From Limnothrix sp. CACIAM 69d (GTDB lineage: Bacteria > Cyanobacteriota > Cyanobacteriia > CACIAM-69d): a stretch of DNA of 64,000 bases. The notes below the pieces were generated by a model. It had not been told where the DNA came from, made no database searches, and saw only the letters and a program-made list of their open reading frames with translations. The translations under genes were made by a program, and so were the position numbers. This document shows positions 19,272 through 28,540 of this stretch, piece by piece; position 1 is the first letter of the stretch; every line of letters begins with the position of its first letter. The stretch lies in NCBI GenBank assembly GCA_001913845.2, contig MKGP02000010.1, positions 1 through 64,000 of the forward strand, given 5' to 3'.

Positions 19272-20588
19272 ATGAGTTTGGACGATCGCCCGAACATGAA
19301 CCGATCGGGGCGAGTGGTGGTGGTGGGCGGCGGGGCCGCGGGCTTTTTTGGGGCGATCGCCTGTGCGCGATCGAATCCTGATTTGGCCGTGACCATTTTG
19401 GAAGCGGGGCCCCAATTTCTGAGCAAGGTGCTGATTTCTGGGGGCGGCCGCTGCAATGTGACCCACGCTTGCTTTGAGCCATCCCAGTTGGTGCAGCACT
19501 ATCCACGCGGAGCCAAGGCCCTGCGAGGGGTGTTTAGCCGGTTTCAACCCCGCGATACGGTGACTTGGTTTGTGGGGGAGGGGGTGTTGCTGAAAACCGA
19601 GCCGGATGGGCGGATGTTTCCGATTACGGATCGATCGAGCACCATTGCCGATTGCTTGATGCGGGCGGCGGAAAAAGCGGGTGTCCGGCTGCGATCGCGG
19701 GCGGCGGTCAGCAATATTACCCACGAGGCGGGACAATTCCAAGTTCAGTTGCGATCGGGGGAAACGTTGACAGCCGATCGGGTGTTGCTGGCCACGGGCA
19801 GCCAGCCGACGGCCTACCGCTGGGCGGCGGGGTTGGGCCATCCGATCGTGTCGCCGGTTCCCTCGTTGTTCACCCTGGCCATTCCCGATCCCCGGCTGGA
19901 CACGCTGGCGGGGTTGGCCGTGGAGCGGGCCCAGGTGCGGCTGGTTTTGCCGGCGGCCGATCAGGGTGGCAAAGGCAAAAAGCCACCGGACTCGGAACAA
20001 ATTGGCCCGGTGCTGATTACCCATTGGGGCCTGAGCGGGCCGGCGGTGTTGCGGTTGTCGGCCTGGGCGGCGCGATCGCTCCACGAAGCTCACTATCGGG
20101 CCCTGTTGCGGGTGAACTGGCTGGGCACGGCTTCGGCCGAAGAGGCCCGCGATCGGCTGCGGGTTCTGAAGCAACAAAACCCACGCAAAGCCGTATCCAC
20201 CGCCGGGCCGCCGGAGTTGCCGAAACGGCTTTGGCAAAAATTGGTAGAAGCGGTGGGGGTGGCGGCGGATTTTCGCTGGGCCGACTTACCCAAGGGGCCG
20301 ATCGAGGCGTTGGTGCGCGAGTTGGTGCAGGGAGAATTCAAAATCACCGGCAAGGCGGTCTTCAAGGAAGAGTTTGTGACCTGTGGCGGCATTGATTTGA
20401 AATCCGTGGACTTCAAAACCTTGGAAAGTCGTTCCTGCCCGGGGTTGCACTTTGCCGGTGAAATTTTGGACATTGACGGCATCACGGGCGGGTTCAATTT
20501 CCAAAGTGCCTGGTCTACGGGTTGGATTGCGGGCCAGGCGATCGCCCAGGGAGCCGCCGCCTCGCCTTTGGGGGTGAACCAGGGCTGA
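19272..20588 (+). CDS. BaiN/HI0933-family FAD-dependent oxidoreductase
   Basis: A 438-residue flavoprotein of the HI0933/BaiN family. It has the N-terminal dinucleotide-binding motif VVVGGGAAGFFGAI (residues about 14-27), the family block FLSKVLISGGGRCNVTH, LLATGSQP, an ITHWGLSGPAVLRLS segment, EEFVTCGGI and the C-terminal FAD-contacting FAGEILDIDGITGGFNFQ. Physiological substrates of most members are unknown; some reduce bile-acid intermediates in gut bacteria, which is not relevant here. It appears to form a two-gene unit with the 38-residue protein. The true N-terminus may be ATG 19272 or Met 11. Confidence 0.9.
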   Translation: MSLDDRPNMNRSGRVVVVGGGAAGFFGAIACARSNPDLAVTILEAGPQFLSKVLISGGGRCNVTHACFEPSQLVQHYPRGAKALRGVFSRFQPRDTVTWFVGEGVLLKTEPDGRMFPITDRSSTIADCLMRAAEKAGVRLRSRAAVSNITHEAGQFQVQLRSGETLTADRVLLATGSQPTAYRWAAGLGHPIVSPVPSLFTLAIPDPRLDTLAGLAVERAQVRLVLPAADQGGKGKKPPDSEQIGPVLITHWGLSGPAVLRLSAWAARSLHEAHYRALLRVNWLGTASAEEARDRLRVLKQQNPRKAVSTAGPPELPKRLWQKLVEAVGVAADFRWADLPKGPIEALVRELVQGEFKITGKAVFKEEFVTCGGIDLKSVDFKTLESRSCPGLHFAGEILDIDGITGGFNFQSAWSTGWIAGQAIAQGAAASPLGVNQG

Positions 20589-20606
20589 AGTCGTGAATTT
20601 TGCGAC

Positions 20607-22658
20607 CTAAGCCGACAAGGACGGCAAGCTACAAACATTGGGCCAGTCGATCGCCGTGGCCGACTCGATCGGGCGATCAGTTGGCTCCTGCTGTCGCTTA
20701 ATCACAATCAGGGTGATGTCATCAAAAATCTTGGCCTCACCAATGTGGCGATACACATCATCCACCACCAATTTACAAATTTCCTGGGGGGTGCGATGGT
20801 GCTCGGTTCGCAACAACCGACAGAGGCGATCGGCCCCATAAAGCTGATTGCTGTGGTCGGCCGCCTCGGTCAGGCCGTCCGTATACAGCACCACCAAATC
20901 GCCAGGATGGAGATAGACCTCCGCCTCGGCAATGAAACTGCTAACATCCGCTTCAATCCCGAGGGGAAAGCCCAAATCTAAGGTATCGACCCGATCGATC
21001 GAACCATCCGCCCGCACCACGATCGCCTCCTCATGCTGACCGCTGAGACGCAGGGACCCCCGCTCATAAACCAACAGGGAAAGGGTCATGTTTCGGTACG
21101 ATCGCATCCGCCTAGTGTTGTCATACACCAAGCGATTGAGGGTGTTGATCGTTTTCACCTGATCAATTTCGCCCACCGCCTGCAAGGTGCGCACCGCCGC
21201 CTGCACCATCAGCATCACCATGCCACTTTCCAGGCCATGGCCCGTCACATCGCCAATGCTGATTTCCACCCGACCGTCTCGGTGCAGCACGTCGTAGTAG
21301 TCGCCGCCCACCTCATCGGCCGGCTCCATGTAGGCGGCAATTTCCAAATCCGCCGTGTTCAACAAATCTTCTTCCTTGGGCAGAATCATTTGGTGCAAGC
21401 GACGCACCACGGACAACTCCGCCCCCATCCGGCGATTTTCGTCCGTGAGCTGCTGGTTAAGGGTCACAATTTCCTGATTAGCCCGCGCTAGGTCGTAGGT
21501 TCGCTCGGTGACGCGCTGCTCCAAGGTTTCCAGATGCACTTGCAGTTGGGTAACCATCCGCGCAAAGGAGGTGGCCAATGCGCCAATTTCGTCTTCTCGA
21601 TCGGTGTGCAAGGGTTGATCCCAATGGCCACGGGCGATCGCCTGGGAAGCCCGATTCAAGGCCACAATCGGCTCCACCAATCGACCCGCCATCCAATAGG
21701 ACACCACCACCACCAGCAACAACACCATGCTGGACACCATCAGGAGCGATCGAGTTTGGGTGGCCAACGCCTCTTGCAGGGACTTCAACGAGAGGGTGAC
21801 CAGGGCGGATCCTTGCAGGGTTTGTGACTGGTCGCGCAACGGCACAATCACATGCAGCAGATTGCCATTCACCACGCGAGCCGTTGCCTGGGTGCTGAGG
21901 CTATTGCGCAAGAGAGACAATTGCTGCTCGGCCAACTGTTTCCCGAGTCCACTGTCCGGGCGAGCTTGACCCGCAATCACCTTGCCCTGCAAGTCAACCA
22001 CCCAAATGCCCAACACATCCGGCTCCCGCAGCAACTCCTCAATCAGGCGATCGAGACCCAGGGCCTGGCGCAGGGATTCCAAAAAGGCCACATGGTTCCC
22101 CACTTGCACAATGCGGCGCTGATCAATCCCCGGAACCCCCACATATTGAAAGACGCGATCGTCAATTTCCCGCCGCCGAGGTTCTTGGATCACCATCTTG
22201 GCCTTGCCCGTCAACAGGGGCCAAAACACATGGGCTTGGGGTTGTTTTTTCGGATCGGGATTAAAACAAAAAACCGCCTCCCCGGGCGGTCGCAAACGGG
22301 CACAGCCATCCGCGTCGGAAATCCAAACTTCATCAATGATTGAATCGGCCAGAATTCTGTTAATTCGTTGTTGGAGTTGGGCGGTTGGTTCGCCGCGTTT
22401 TTGGCTCAAATCCACCAACTGAGCTAAGGCGGTGGCGGTGGCGGCCATTTGCTGGCCCAATTTGTTTTCCACCGTGGTCGGCACATCCCGCAACACCGAC
22501 AGAGCACGGCTGAGGGTGTTGGCCAGGCGCACGCCGTCCGTTTCGGAACGCCGAATCAATTCGTGATGGGTGTTCCAGTGAAAAATGGCAATGGTGGGCA
22601 AGACGGCCACCACCGCCACTCCCGCCATCATGAATAGCAAGCGTCTTTGTAAATTCAT
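20607..22658 (-). CDS. Membrane HAMP-SpoIIE (PP2C-type) serine phosphatase, SiaA/IcfG-like
   Basis: A 683-residue membrane phosphatase. TM1 lies at about residues 7-26, an extracytoplasmic sensor domain at 30-300, TM2 (SSMVLLLVVVVSYWMAG) near 305-322, then HAMP and a coiled coil (EQRVTERTYDLARANQEIV). The C-terminal SpoIIE/PP2C domain has its metal-binding sites intact: GGDYYDV, GDVTGHGLESG, LYTDGLTEA and IFDDITLIV. Enzymes of this class dephosphorylate STAS-type antagonists in partner-switching systems. Upstream on the same strand are a GGDEF protein, a STAS protein and a SiaB-like kinase, the expected partners. Spacers of 250-430 bp suggest separate promoters rather than one operon. Confidence 0.9.
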   Translation of the reverse strand: MNLQRRLLFMMAGVAVVAVLPTIAIFHWNTHHELIRRSETDGVRLANTLSRALSVLRDVPTTVENKLGQQMAATATALAQLVDLSQKRGEPTAQLQQRINRILADSIIDEVWISDADGCARLRPPGEAVFCFNPDPKKQPQAHVFWPLLTGKAKMVIQEPRRREIDDRVFQYVGVPGIDQRRIVQVGNHVAFLESLRQALGLDRLIEELLREPDVLGIWVVDLQGKVIAGQARPDSGLGKQLAEQQLSLLRNSLSTQATARVVNGNLLHVIVPLRDQSQTLQGSALVTLSLKSLQEALATQTRSLLMVSSMVLLLVVVVSYWMAGRLVEPIVALNRASQAIARGHWDQPLHTDREDEIGALATSFARMVTQLQVHLETLEQRVTERTYDLARANQEIVTLNQQLTDENRRMGAELSVVRRLHQMILPKEEDLLNTADLEIAAYMEPADEVGGDYYDVLHRDGRVEISIGDVTGHGLESGMVMLMVQAAVRTLQAVGEIDQVKTINTLNRLVYDNTRRMRSYRNMTLSLLVYERGSLRLSGQHEEAIVVRADGSIDRVDTLDLGFPLGIEADVSSFIAEAEVYLHPGDLVVLYTDGLTEAADHSNQLYGADRLCRLLRTEHHRTPQEICKLVVDDVYRHIGEAKIFDDITLIVIKRQQEPTDRPIESATAIDWPNVCSLPSLSA

Positions 22659-22966
22659 ACGTAAATGTTACTTAAAAAATTTTGTCACTTAAGCCGTTTG
22701 TTCGTCGTTTCAATCCTAGGCCATGTCATTGGTTGCGCCCAATGTCGGGTCAAAACGATGTAAAGCCGGTCGCATTTTGGGGAGAACTCAATTCAGAAAC
22801 AGCCCGGTTCAAGGCCCGATTTGAATCTCAATGCCAAATTTGCTTCAAAGTCTGCTTCAAAACCTGGTTTAAAACTTAATTGACGGCTCGATTTTCGGCC
22901 TAATTCTCGGCCCAATTCAAGATCGTTCTCATTTAGCGTTAACTCAGTGCTAATTCAGCACTAATC
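22659..22966. other. Spacer with degenerate short repeats
   Basis: It contains repeated TTCAAA/TTTAAA motifs (22835-22875) and CGGCCTAATT/CGGCCCAATT units (22895-22920). No gene or RNA was recognised. It lies upstream of the phosphatase start and downstream of the GGDEF gene. Confidence 0.5.
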
Positions 22967-24049
22967 CTAATGAATTCGCATTTCAACGGCCGATCGAAGG
23001 GCGATTGTTTCGTTGCTGAGTTCGTCAGCCACCACCACCCGATTGCGTCCCTGTTGTTTGGCGGCATATAGGGCCCGATCGGCCCGAGACACCAACAGGG
23101 TGGGCGAGGTGGTCAAGGAGGGCGAGATGGCCGCCACCCCAACGCTCACCGTCACACAAGGGTTAACAACCGATCGGGGATGGGGCAGGCTCAACCCCAA
23201 CACGGCCTGGCGAATGCGGGTTCCCACCAATTCCGCCTGCTGCAAGGTGGCGCGGGGCAACAAGACCGCAAATTCTTCGCCCCCATAGCGAGCCACCAAA
23301 TCCGAGGTCGATCGAGCCACCTGGGCGATCGCCATTGCCACCTGCTGCAAACAGACATCCCCCGCCACATGGCCCAGCAAATCGTTGTAGGCCTTGAAGG
23401 AGTCCACATCCACCATCACCAAGGCCAGCGGCTCAGACCGACTGCCGCGCGTCTGCCATTGCTGCTCCAAATATTCATCAAACCGCCGCCGATTGGCCAC
23501 GCGCGTCAAGGCATCCATCGTGGCCTTGGCTCCCGCTTCCGTGGCTTGCACATAGAGCTGCTCAATCATGGCATCCCCATGCTCAATAATCAGCCGCAGC
23601 ACATGCTCCAGGTCTTCCCGTTCTCGGGTAATGGTGCCCAACAGCGATTGCAGTTTTTGTTCCGCGTTCCGGTGTTGATGGGCCTCGATGGTCAACCGCT
23701 CATTGGCGCTCAACAGCTCATTTTCAATCACGCTGCTATGCTCGATCGTGGTTTGCAAGACCCACTCCAGATCTCGCTTCTGTTGGGCCACTTGCTTCAA
23801 AATCGTCTGCAATCGCTGCTGTTGGCGACGGTACAGCGACAGGGTGGACTGTAGTTCGTTTTCAATACAGTCACCATGGATGGCGGTGGTTTCGAGGGCG
23901 ATCTGGAGATCGCGGTTGCTTTGCTCTAAAGCAGCCACCTGCTGGCGAAGGCGTTTGTTTTCTTCAATCAACGCTTGTGGATCAGACGATGCCGCCGGAT
24001 CGGGCAGCGACTGGGGATCGCGCACAGTATCTCCAAACAGACGCGGCAT
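22967..24049 (-). CDS. Coiled-coil diguanylate cyclase (GGDEF), SiaD-like architecture
   Basis: A soluble 360-residue diguanylate cyclase that makes c-di-GMP from two GTP. A long coiled coil (about 15-165, rich in Gln/Leu/Glu heptads such as LIEENKRLRQQVAALEQ) leads into a GGDEF domain with an active GGEEF site (VARYGGEEFAVLLP) and the DVDSFKAYND metal-binding block. The RxxD inhibitory site is absent (Ser-Thr-Ser-Asp). The ATG at 24049 is preferred; a GTG at 24142 would add 31 residues without recognisable features. An N-terminal coiled coil in front of GGDEF is also the layout of SiaD in Pseudomonas. Its neighbours are the STAS gene and the SpoIIE phosphatase. Confidence 0.88.
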   Translation of the reverse strand: MPRLFGDTVRDPQSLPDPAASSDPQALIEENKRLRQQVAALEQSNRDLQIALETTAIHGDCIENELQSTLSLYRRQQQRLQTILKQVAQQKRDLEWVLQTTIEHSSVIENELLSANERLTIEAHQHRNAEQKLQSLLGTITREREDLEHVLRLIIEHGDAMIEQLYVQATEAGAKATMDALTRVANRRRFDEYLEQQWQTRGSRSEPLALVMVDVDSFKAYNDLLGHVAGDVCLQQVAMAIAQVARSTSDLVARYGGEEFAVLLPRATLQQAELVGTRIRQAVLGLSLPHPRSVVNPCVTVSVGVAAISPSLTTSPTLLVSRADRALYAAKQQGRNRVVVADELSNETIALRSAVEMRIH

Positions 24050-24391
24050 AGACCGCTTGTAGAGGGTAGAGCCGAGGGAGCGATCAACATCAACGCCACA
24101 GCCTAGGGATTGAACCGATGAATGTTGAACCGAGCGTTGCACAGACCTGGAAGGATCAAGGGCGATTCAGGGAACCCATGCTGCGTGATCGATGCCGTAG
24201 GATTGCTCACCGCAGGATTATCCACCGAATGATGGCTTGTCATGATGATGACTCAGTGGTGACGACTCAGGGTTGATCGATGTTGAGCGATCTACTCCGA
24301 ACGATCCCGTCTGAGTGAGCCATGCTGAGCCATCCCTTCTGAGCGAGCCATCCGGTCATGACCCACGAAACTATCTCCAAGCTCATGAGCG

Positions 24392-24733
24392 CTAAGTTAG
24401 CACTAGTTCAATGCTGGGCATGAGGCGTTGGAGATTTTTGAGCGATCGCGTTTGCCAAACAATATTAGCGGATCCTTTAAAAGTTAACTTTGCTGTCCCC
24501 CGCTGTCGCAACCGAACTACAAACATAGACAGCATACTGATACCGGAGCTATTGAGGAATTCGAGTTCCTGGAGGTCAACAATGATTTGCTCGGACTCTT
24601 CCGCCGCCGCTTCCAAAATATCGAGCACAGGACGGTAAGCCTCAAGGCCGTCCAGACGCAGGGAACCACGACAGAGAATCGTTGCCGTGGCGGGGTCATA
24701 CTGAATGCTGTAGTCCGGTTGTTTTAGTTCCAT
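24392..24733 (-). CDS. STAS-domain anti-sigma-antagonist-like protein
   Basis: A 113-residue single STAS domain. The phosphorylatable Ser lies in LEFLNSSGISMLS (Ser62 or Ser63), preceded by the strand QIIVDLQE; this is the SpoIIAA/IcfG-substrate pattern. Such proteins are phosphorylated by a GHKL kinase and dephosphorylated by a SpoIIE/PP2C enzyme, and they switch partners accordingly. Both candidate enzymes are encoded nearby on the same strand (25.2-25.7 kb and 20.6-22.7 kb). The target could be the adjacent diguanylate cyclase or an unlinked protein; this is inference. The start is ATG 24733. Confidence 0.88.
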   Translation of the reverse strand: MELKQPDYSIQYDPATATILCRGSLRLDGLEAYRPVLDILEAAAEESEQIIVDLQELEFLNSSGISMLSMFVVRLRQRGTAKLTFKGSANIVWQTRSLKNLQRLMPSIELVLT

Positions 24734-24910
24734 ACGAATGAGTGGTGGGAAATTGCGGAGGACTGGGGCATTGGAGAAAACCAGGAACTAAGGAGTATTA
24801 ACAGAAAAATAGGGTCATGATGTCAGGCGGAAGGGCTGGGGGCGAACCATTGAGAAGGCGCGATCGAATCGTGATCCTGTGGTGATGCTGACCGGTATGG
24901 CCGCATCTTC

Positions 24911-24980
24911 AGATCCCGTTGGTAGATCCCGTTACTAGATCCCGTTAGCTAGATCCAGTCACCAGATCCAGTCAGTCACG
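24911..24980. repeat. 13-bp tandem repeat between the kinase and STAS genes
   Basis: Five AGATCCCGTTNNN/AGATCCAGTCANN units begin at 24911, 24924, 24937, 24951 and 24964. They lie within the 432-bp spacer upstream of the STAS gene, which is otherwise without recognisable genes. The array could be an operator array or plain slippage. Confidence 0.8.
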
Positions 24981-25165
24981 CGAATGAGCCATCGCAGTTG
25001 GTGCAGTTTCACCATGCGATCGAGCCTTAACTATCCTTACATGAACTTGCTCGGGGCCATGCAAGGTTTCGGGATCCCCCCATCACCGAAATGCTGACAA
25101 GAGTTTGACAATATCTTGGTCTCTTTGCTCAGTTCCAGGGCGATCGACATTTTAATAGTCAATCA

Positions 25166-25747
25166 CTACACGGTGAGTCGGGCCATCACACTGATCGCAA
25201 CGGAGTTGTCATCATTAGTAGACGGTGTAAACCGCCACCCCATTTTCACTCCGTAGTCTGCCATGATTGAAATCAGCCCCAGGCAAGATTCATTGGACTC
25301 TTCACGCCCCATTTGCTCCAGTCGTTGAGCATAAAGTAGGTCAAGATCAGTCGTTAAAATATCATGGATGTGCTTCTGAAACCGGATGGCGCGATCGGTC
25401 GTTGTGCTGTTACAAACCAGGAGCAAGATGCTGGACTCATAGAGATAGAGAGAAATGGTGACTGGGCTGTTCACCCGTTCATCACTGAACTTAATCGCAT
25501 TCTCAATGAGTTCATTGGCGACGTAGCTAATACAGGCCTTAACATTTTCTTGAGTGCTGGAGCTATCGGCCGCGTCTTCATTGTTGCCCGGAAAAAAGGT
25601 GGCGAAATAGTCGCCCAAAAAATCGGCCGATAGTCCATAGTTGCGCCAACGAATTTTGCGAGCTTGCGCACTCGGTGAAAATCCCAAGGTTAGGTATTCT
25701 TGGGTATCAGGTAGAGAATCGTAAAACTCGCCTAAGGTTACATTCAT
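25166..25747 (-). CDS. SiaB-like (DUF6272) GHKL kinase
   Basis: A 193-residue soluble protein with a GHKL-type N-box (ANELIENAIKFSD, about residues 77-89) and a C-terminal CLGLISIMADYG segment in the place of a G-box. It matches my memory of the DUF6272/SiaB family and of the Synechocystis Slr1861-type anti-sigma kinase, which phosphorylate STAS or SiaC partners. The canonical DxGxG box is not evident, which is usual for this family. The first ATG (25747) or the preceding GTG may start translation. It is the first gene of the presumed partner-switching set, and its composition is AT-richer than surrounding genes. Confidence 0.7.
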   Translation of the reverse strand: MNVTLGEFYDSLPDTQEYLTLGFSPSAQARKIRWRNYGLSADFLGDYFATFFPGNNEDAADSSSTQENVKACISYVANELIENAIKFSDERVNSPVTISLYLYESSILLLVCNSTTTDRAIRFQKHIHDILTTDLDLLYAQRLEQMGREESNESCLGLISIMADYGVKMGWRFTPSTNDDNSVAISVMARLTV

Positions 25748-26036
25748 CACACTTATGAATTGACCAAGCTAAGAACAGGATAAGGCAAAATTTTCCGAGA
25801 GTAGAGGGCTGAATTCAGCGTCAACAATGTTTGGGAAACTCCAAGCCATACCCTAAACTACCAAAACATTCGCACCATCACGATTTTGCTGGCTGGTTCG
25901 GGAGGGCTTGGATTCAGCCCCGGCGCATGATTGCAGGGCTTTTTGCTTGGGCGATCGCGGGCAATGGTTGACTCAAAATCATGACTTCAAAGGCTCCACC
26001 GAATTTTTAGGATGATCTTTTAGGACGATCAGCAGG

Positions 26037-26861
26037 ATGATCAGACCTCCCAAAACCCGATTCTCTCCAGTGACCCCGACCGCGCTTCGGTTAATGAATC
26101 GGCAGGCGCTGGCGATCGCCCGGCGAATTTTGCAGGAGTTGTGGCGGCGCAAGCGCAGTTTGGTGTTTTGGTCGCTGTTTCCGGCGCTGGTGTTGGTGCT
26201 GAATGGATTGATTTTGGCGGAGCGGGCCCAACTGCCGATCGCGGCGGCCTTTGAGCGGGCGGCTCCGGTTTCCTGGGTGGGGGCGGCCCTGTTTTTTAGC
26301 TGCCTGGGCGGCACGGTGGCAACCCTGGTGGGCGAGCGAGAGTCGGGCACGTTTCGGCGGCTGGGTCTGTCGCCCCTGGGTGGCATGGCTTATTTTTTGG
26401 GAATTAGCCTCGCTCACGGGGCGATCGCCCTAGGCCAGGCGGTCATTGTGGGGATCATTGCCACCGCCGTGGGGGCCCAGTTCCAGGGGGCCTGGTGGTT
26501 GGGTGGGGCGATCGGGCTGCTGAGTGTGTTGGCCTATGTGGGGGTGGGCTTTGTGCTGGGGGGACAATTTGCCCGGCGCACGGAGGATGTGAATGCGTTG
26601 GTGGCGGCCTTGGGCGTGCCCTTGCTGATTTTGGGCGGTAGCTTTGTGCCCGCTTGGCTCTTTCCACCCCTGTTGCAACAGTTGGCCCGTTTTGACCCGA
26701 TTTACCACATGAATGAGGCCCTGCTGCGGGTGGCCAGCGAGGGGGCCACGGCCGCTGATATTGCCTTGCATCTGTGGGTGCTGGGCGGGGTGGCGATCGG
26801 GGGCTTGGGTCTGAGCGCGGTGACCTATCAACAACTGTTACGGCGCGATCGTTGCCTTTAG
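26037..26861 (+). CDS. ABC-2 type transporter permease
   Basis: A 274-residue integral membrane protein with about six helices, including a first helix after RRKRSLVFWSLFPALVLVLNG, the ABC-2 cytoplasmic segment GERESGTFRRLGLSPLGG, and a late periplasmic loop with FDPIYHMNEALL. These are typical of ABC exporter permeases. No ATPase gene is next to it, so its partner is unlinked. The start may be ATG 26037 or Met 20 (26094), which directly precedes the conserved region. Confidence 0.85.
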   Translation: MIRPPKTRFSPVTPTALRLMNRQALAIARRILQELWRRKRSLVFWSLFPALVLVLNGLILAERAQLPIAAAFERAAPVSWVGAALFFSCLGGTVATLVGERESGTFRRLGLSPLGGMAYFLGISLAHGAIALGQAVIVGIIATAVGAQFQGAWWLGGAIGLLSVLAYVGVGFVLGGQFARRTEDVNALVAALGVPLLILGGSFVPAWLFPPLLQQLARFDPIYHMNEALLRVASEGATAADIALHLWVLGGVAIGGLGLSAVTYQQLLRRDRCL

Positions 26862-26938
26862 AACGCTCCATTCTGGGGAACGCGCTACGCTGAACTTGCA
26901 GTCGTTTTGGCCCTTTCCGAGGGGCCTTGCTCCCAACC

Positions 26939-27928
26939 ATGCCTAGCTATCCCGGAATTTCCAGCGAAGCCTTTCGTCATCCGCTCGATCGCGAAGCCGA
27001 GCAAGCCCTGCGAAGCCTGCCGGGATTTGACTTGGTGGCCCGCAAATTTCTAGAAGTGGCGGTCGATCGGCCCCAATATCTCTACCACATGGGCAACAGC
27101 GTCCAAGTGGGGCCCCGTCAATACGCCAGCCTGCATCAGCTCCTGCGGGAGTGCTTGCGAGACCTCGATGTGTTCCCGGAGCCGGCCCTGTTCGTCAGCC
27201 AAAGCTATCAGGTCAACGCCTTCACCATTGGTCAAGAACAGCCCACCTTGGTGCTCACCACCGCCCTGCTGGAATTGCTGAACGAAGCCGAATTGCGCGT
27301 GGTGTTGGCCCACGAACTGGGACATTTGAAATGTGGCCACAGCACCCTCACCCAAATGGCCATTTGGACGCTGTATGCGGCTTCCATGGTGGGGCAAATG
27401 ACCATGGGCTTAAGCAACATGCTGATTAGCAACGCATTGGTCATGGCGTTTTATGAATGGAAGCGCAAGGCCGAACTGTCGGCCGATCGAGCCGCCCTGA
27501 TTGCCACCGACGATCTCGACACCGTATTGATGACCATGGTGAAAGTGGCCGGCGGCAGTCCCAAACATCTGCAAGAACTGAGCCTTGCGGAATTCAAAAA
27601 GCAAGCCCGCGACTACCAATCCCTGGACGCGGATGCCATGAACCAGGCTTATAAATTCTTTCTTTACAACAACTTGCCCCAGGGCATGTACAGCAGCCAT
27701 CCCTTCCCCGTGGAGCGAGCCAGCTATCTCCAAGATTGGGCCACTTCGACGGAATATCAAGCCATTCGGCGCGGGGACTACCAACGGGATGTGGCTCAAG
27801 GGGCCGTGAATGTGACGGCGAATGCAACCACCACGGCCCGATCGACCAGCAGCCCCGAAGCCGATCGCCTGCGCCAACAAATTGAAGACCTGCAACGGGA
27901 ACTCGATCGCCTGCGTACAGCGCGATAG
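26939..27928 (+). CDS. M48-family zinc metallopeptidase
   Basis: A 329-residue member of the HtpX/Ste24-like M48 family. The zinc motif HELGH lies at VLAHELGHLKCGH (about residues 121-133) and the third ligand is probably Glu in KRKAELSADRAAL. One or two weakly hydrophobic segments follow HELGH (MAIWTLYAASMVGQM, LISNALVMAFY), so membrane association is possible. The C-terminus has a Thr/Ser-rich linker and a short coiled coil (EADRLRQQIEDLQRELDRL). The ATG at 26939 is preferred to a start four codons upstream. It lies 77 bp after the permease gene, so co-transcription is plausible but not shown. Confidence 0.9.
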   Translation: MPSYPGISSEAFRHPLDREAEQALRSLPGFDLVARKFLEVAVDRPQYLYHMGNSVQVGPRQYASLHQLLRECLRDLDVFPEPALFVSQSYQVNAFTIGQEQPTLVLTTALLELLNEAELRVVLAHELGHLKCGHSTLTQMAIWTLYAASMVGQMTMGLSNMLISNALVMAFYEWKRKAELSADRAALIATDDLDTVLMTMVKVAGGSPKHLQELSLAEFKKQARDYQSLDADAMNQAYKFFLYNNLPQGMYSSHPFPVERASYLQDWATSTEYQAIRRGDYQRDVAQGAVNVTANATTTARSTSSPEADRLRQQIEDLQRELDRLRTAR

Positions 27929-28056
27929 CAGTTTGTCGGCATGGGCAGGAATTTTGGGCCGATCGCAGCAATTCAGCAGCCATTGATCAGAGTTTGTGGG
28001 AATTCAATCGTAACGATCCCACCCTTCAACGACGCACGATCCCAAAAACAAGAAAA

Positions 28057-28116
28057 ACAAGGGGATTAAGCCCCTTGTCTTCAGAATTGAAAACAGAGAG
28101 CTTAAGCCCCTTCTCT
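28057..28116. terminator. Palindromes at convergent 3' ends of the M48 and cyAbrB genes
   Basis: A CAAGGGG-ATTAAG-CCCCTTG palindrome (28058-28077), followed by a second, imperfect CTTAAG-centred hairpin (28096-28116). Both are variants of the 20-bp palindrome found in the MITE-like elements. The position between two convergent genes fits a bidirectional terminator. Confidence 0.55.
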
Positions 28117-28147
28117 ACCCCCATTGGTGCTAGGGGCATTCTGCAAG

Positions 28148-28540
28148 TTATTCTTCGCCCTTGCCGTCCACTTGCACCAGGCGAATGTGCTTGTAGCCCA
28201 GCTTGATCTCAAACTCATCGCCCGGCTTCAGACCCATGCTTTGGGTATAGGTCGAACCGATCACGATTTGGCCATTTTGATGCACCGTCACGCGATAGGT
28301 CGGTTCGCGACCCCGACCATCCTTGGCACTTTCCGGATCAATCCGCGTGCCTTTTGCTTCCAACAATGCATCATAAAACTCAGCCAAGTTCACCTGGACT
28401 TGGCCACTTTTGGTCTCTTTGTAGTAGCCGCAGCGCTTTGCTTTTTCGCGACGGGGCAGATTCGAGAGTTCCTTCAGTTTTTGCAGTAGGGCTTTACCCT
28501 TCAGCGGTGTGGGTTGTTGAGCAGTTGCGGAATCACTCAT
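28148..28540 (-). CDS. cyAbrB-type transcriptional regulator
   Basis: A 130-residue AbrB-like regulator of the cyanobacterial type, which controls carbon/nitrogen-responsive genes and binds DNA through a C-terminal AbrB-like domain. It shows the conserved N-terminal helix (LKGKALLQKLKELSNLPRREKA), the block RCGYYKETKSGQVQVNLAEF and the C-terminal swapped-hairpin region (GSTYTQSMGLKPGDEFEIKLG). The start is ATG 28540, three codons inside the open frame. Monocistronic. Confidence 0.92.
   Translation of the reverse strand: MSDSATAQQPTPLKGKALLQKLKELSNLPRREKAKRCGYYKETKSGQVQVNLAEFYDALLEAKGTRIDPESAKDGRGREPTYRVTVHQNGQIVIGSTYTQSMGLKPGDEFEIKLGYKHIRLVQVDGKGEE

Noticed and set aside
19161-20237. 358-codon open frame on the minus strand
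   Set aside because: Antisense to the BaiN-like flavoprotein gene; Arg/Pro/His-rich shadow.
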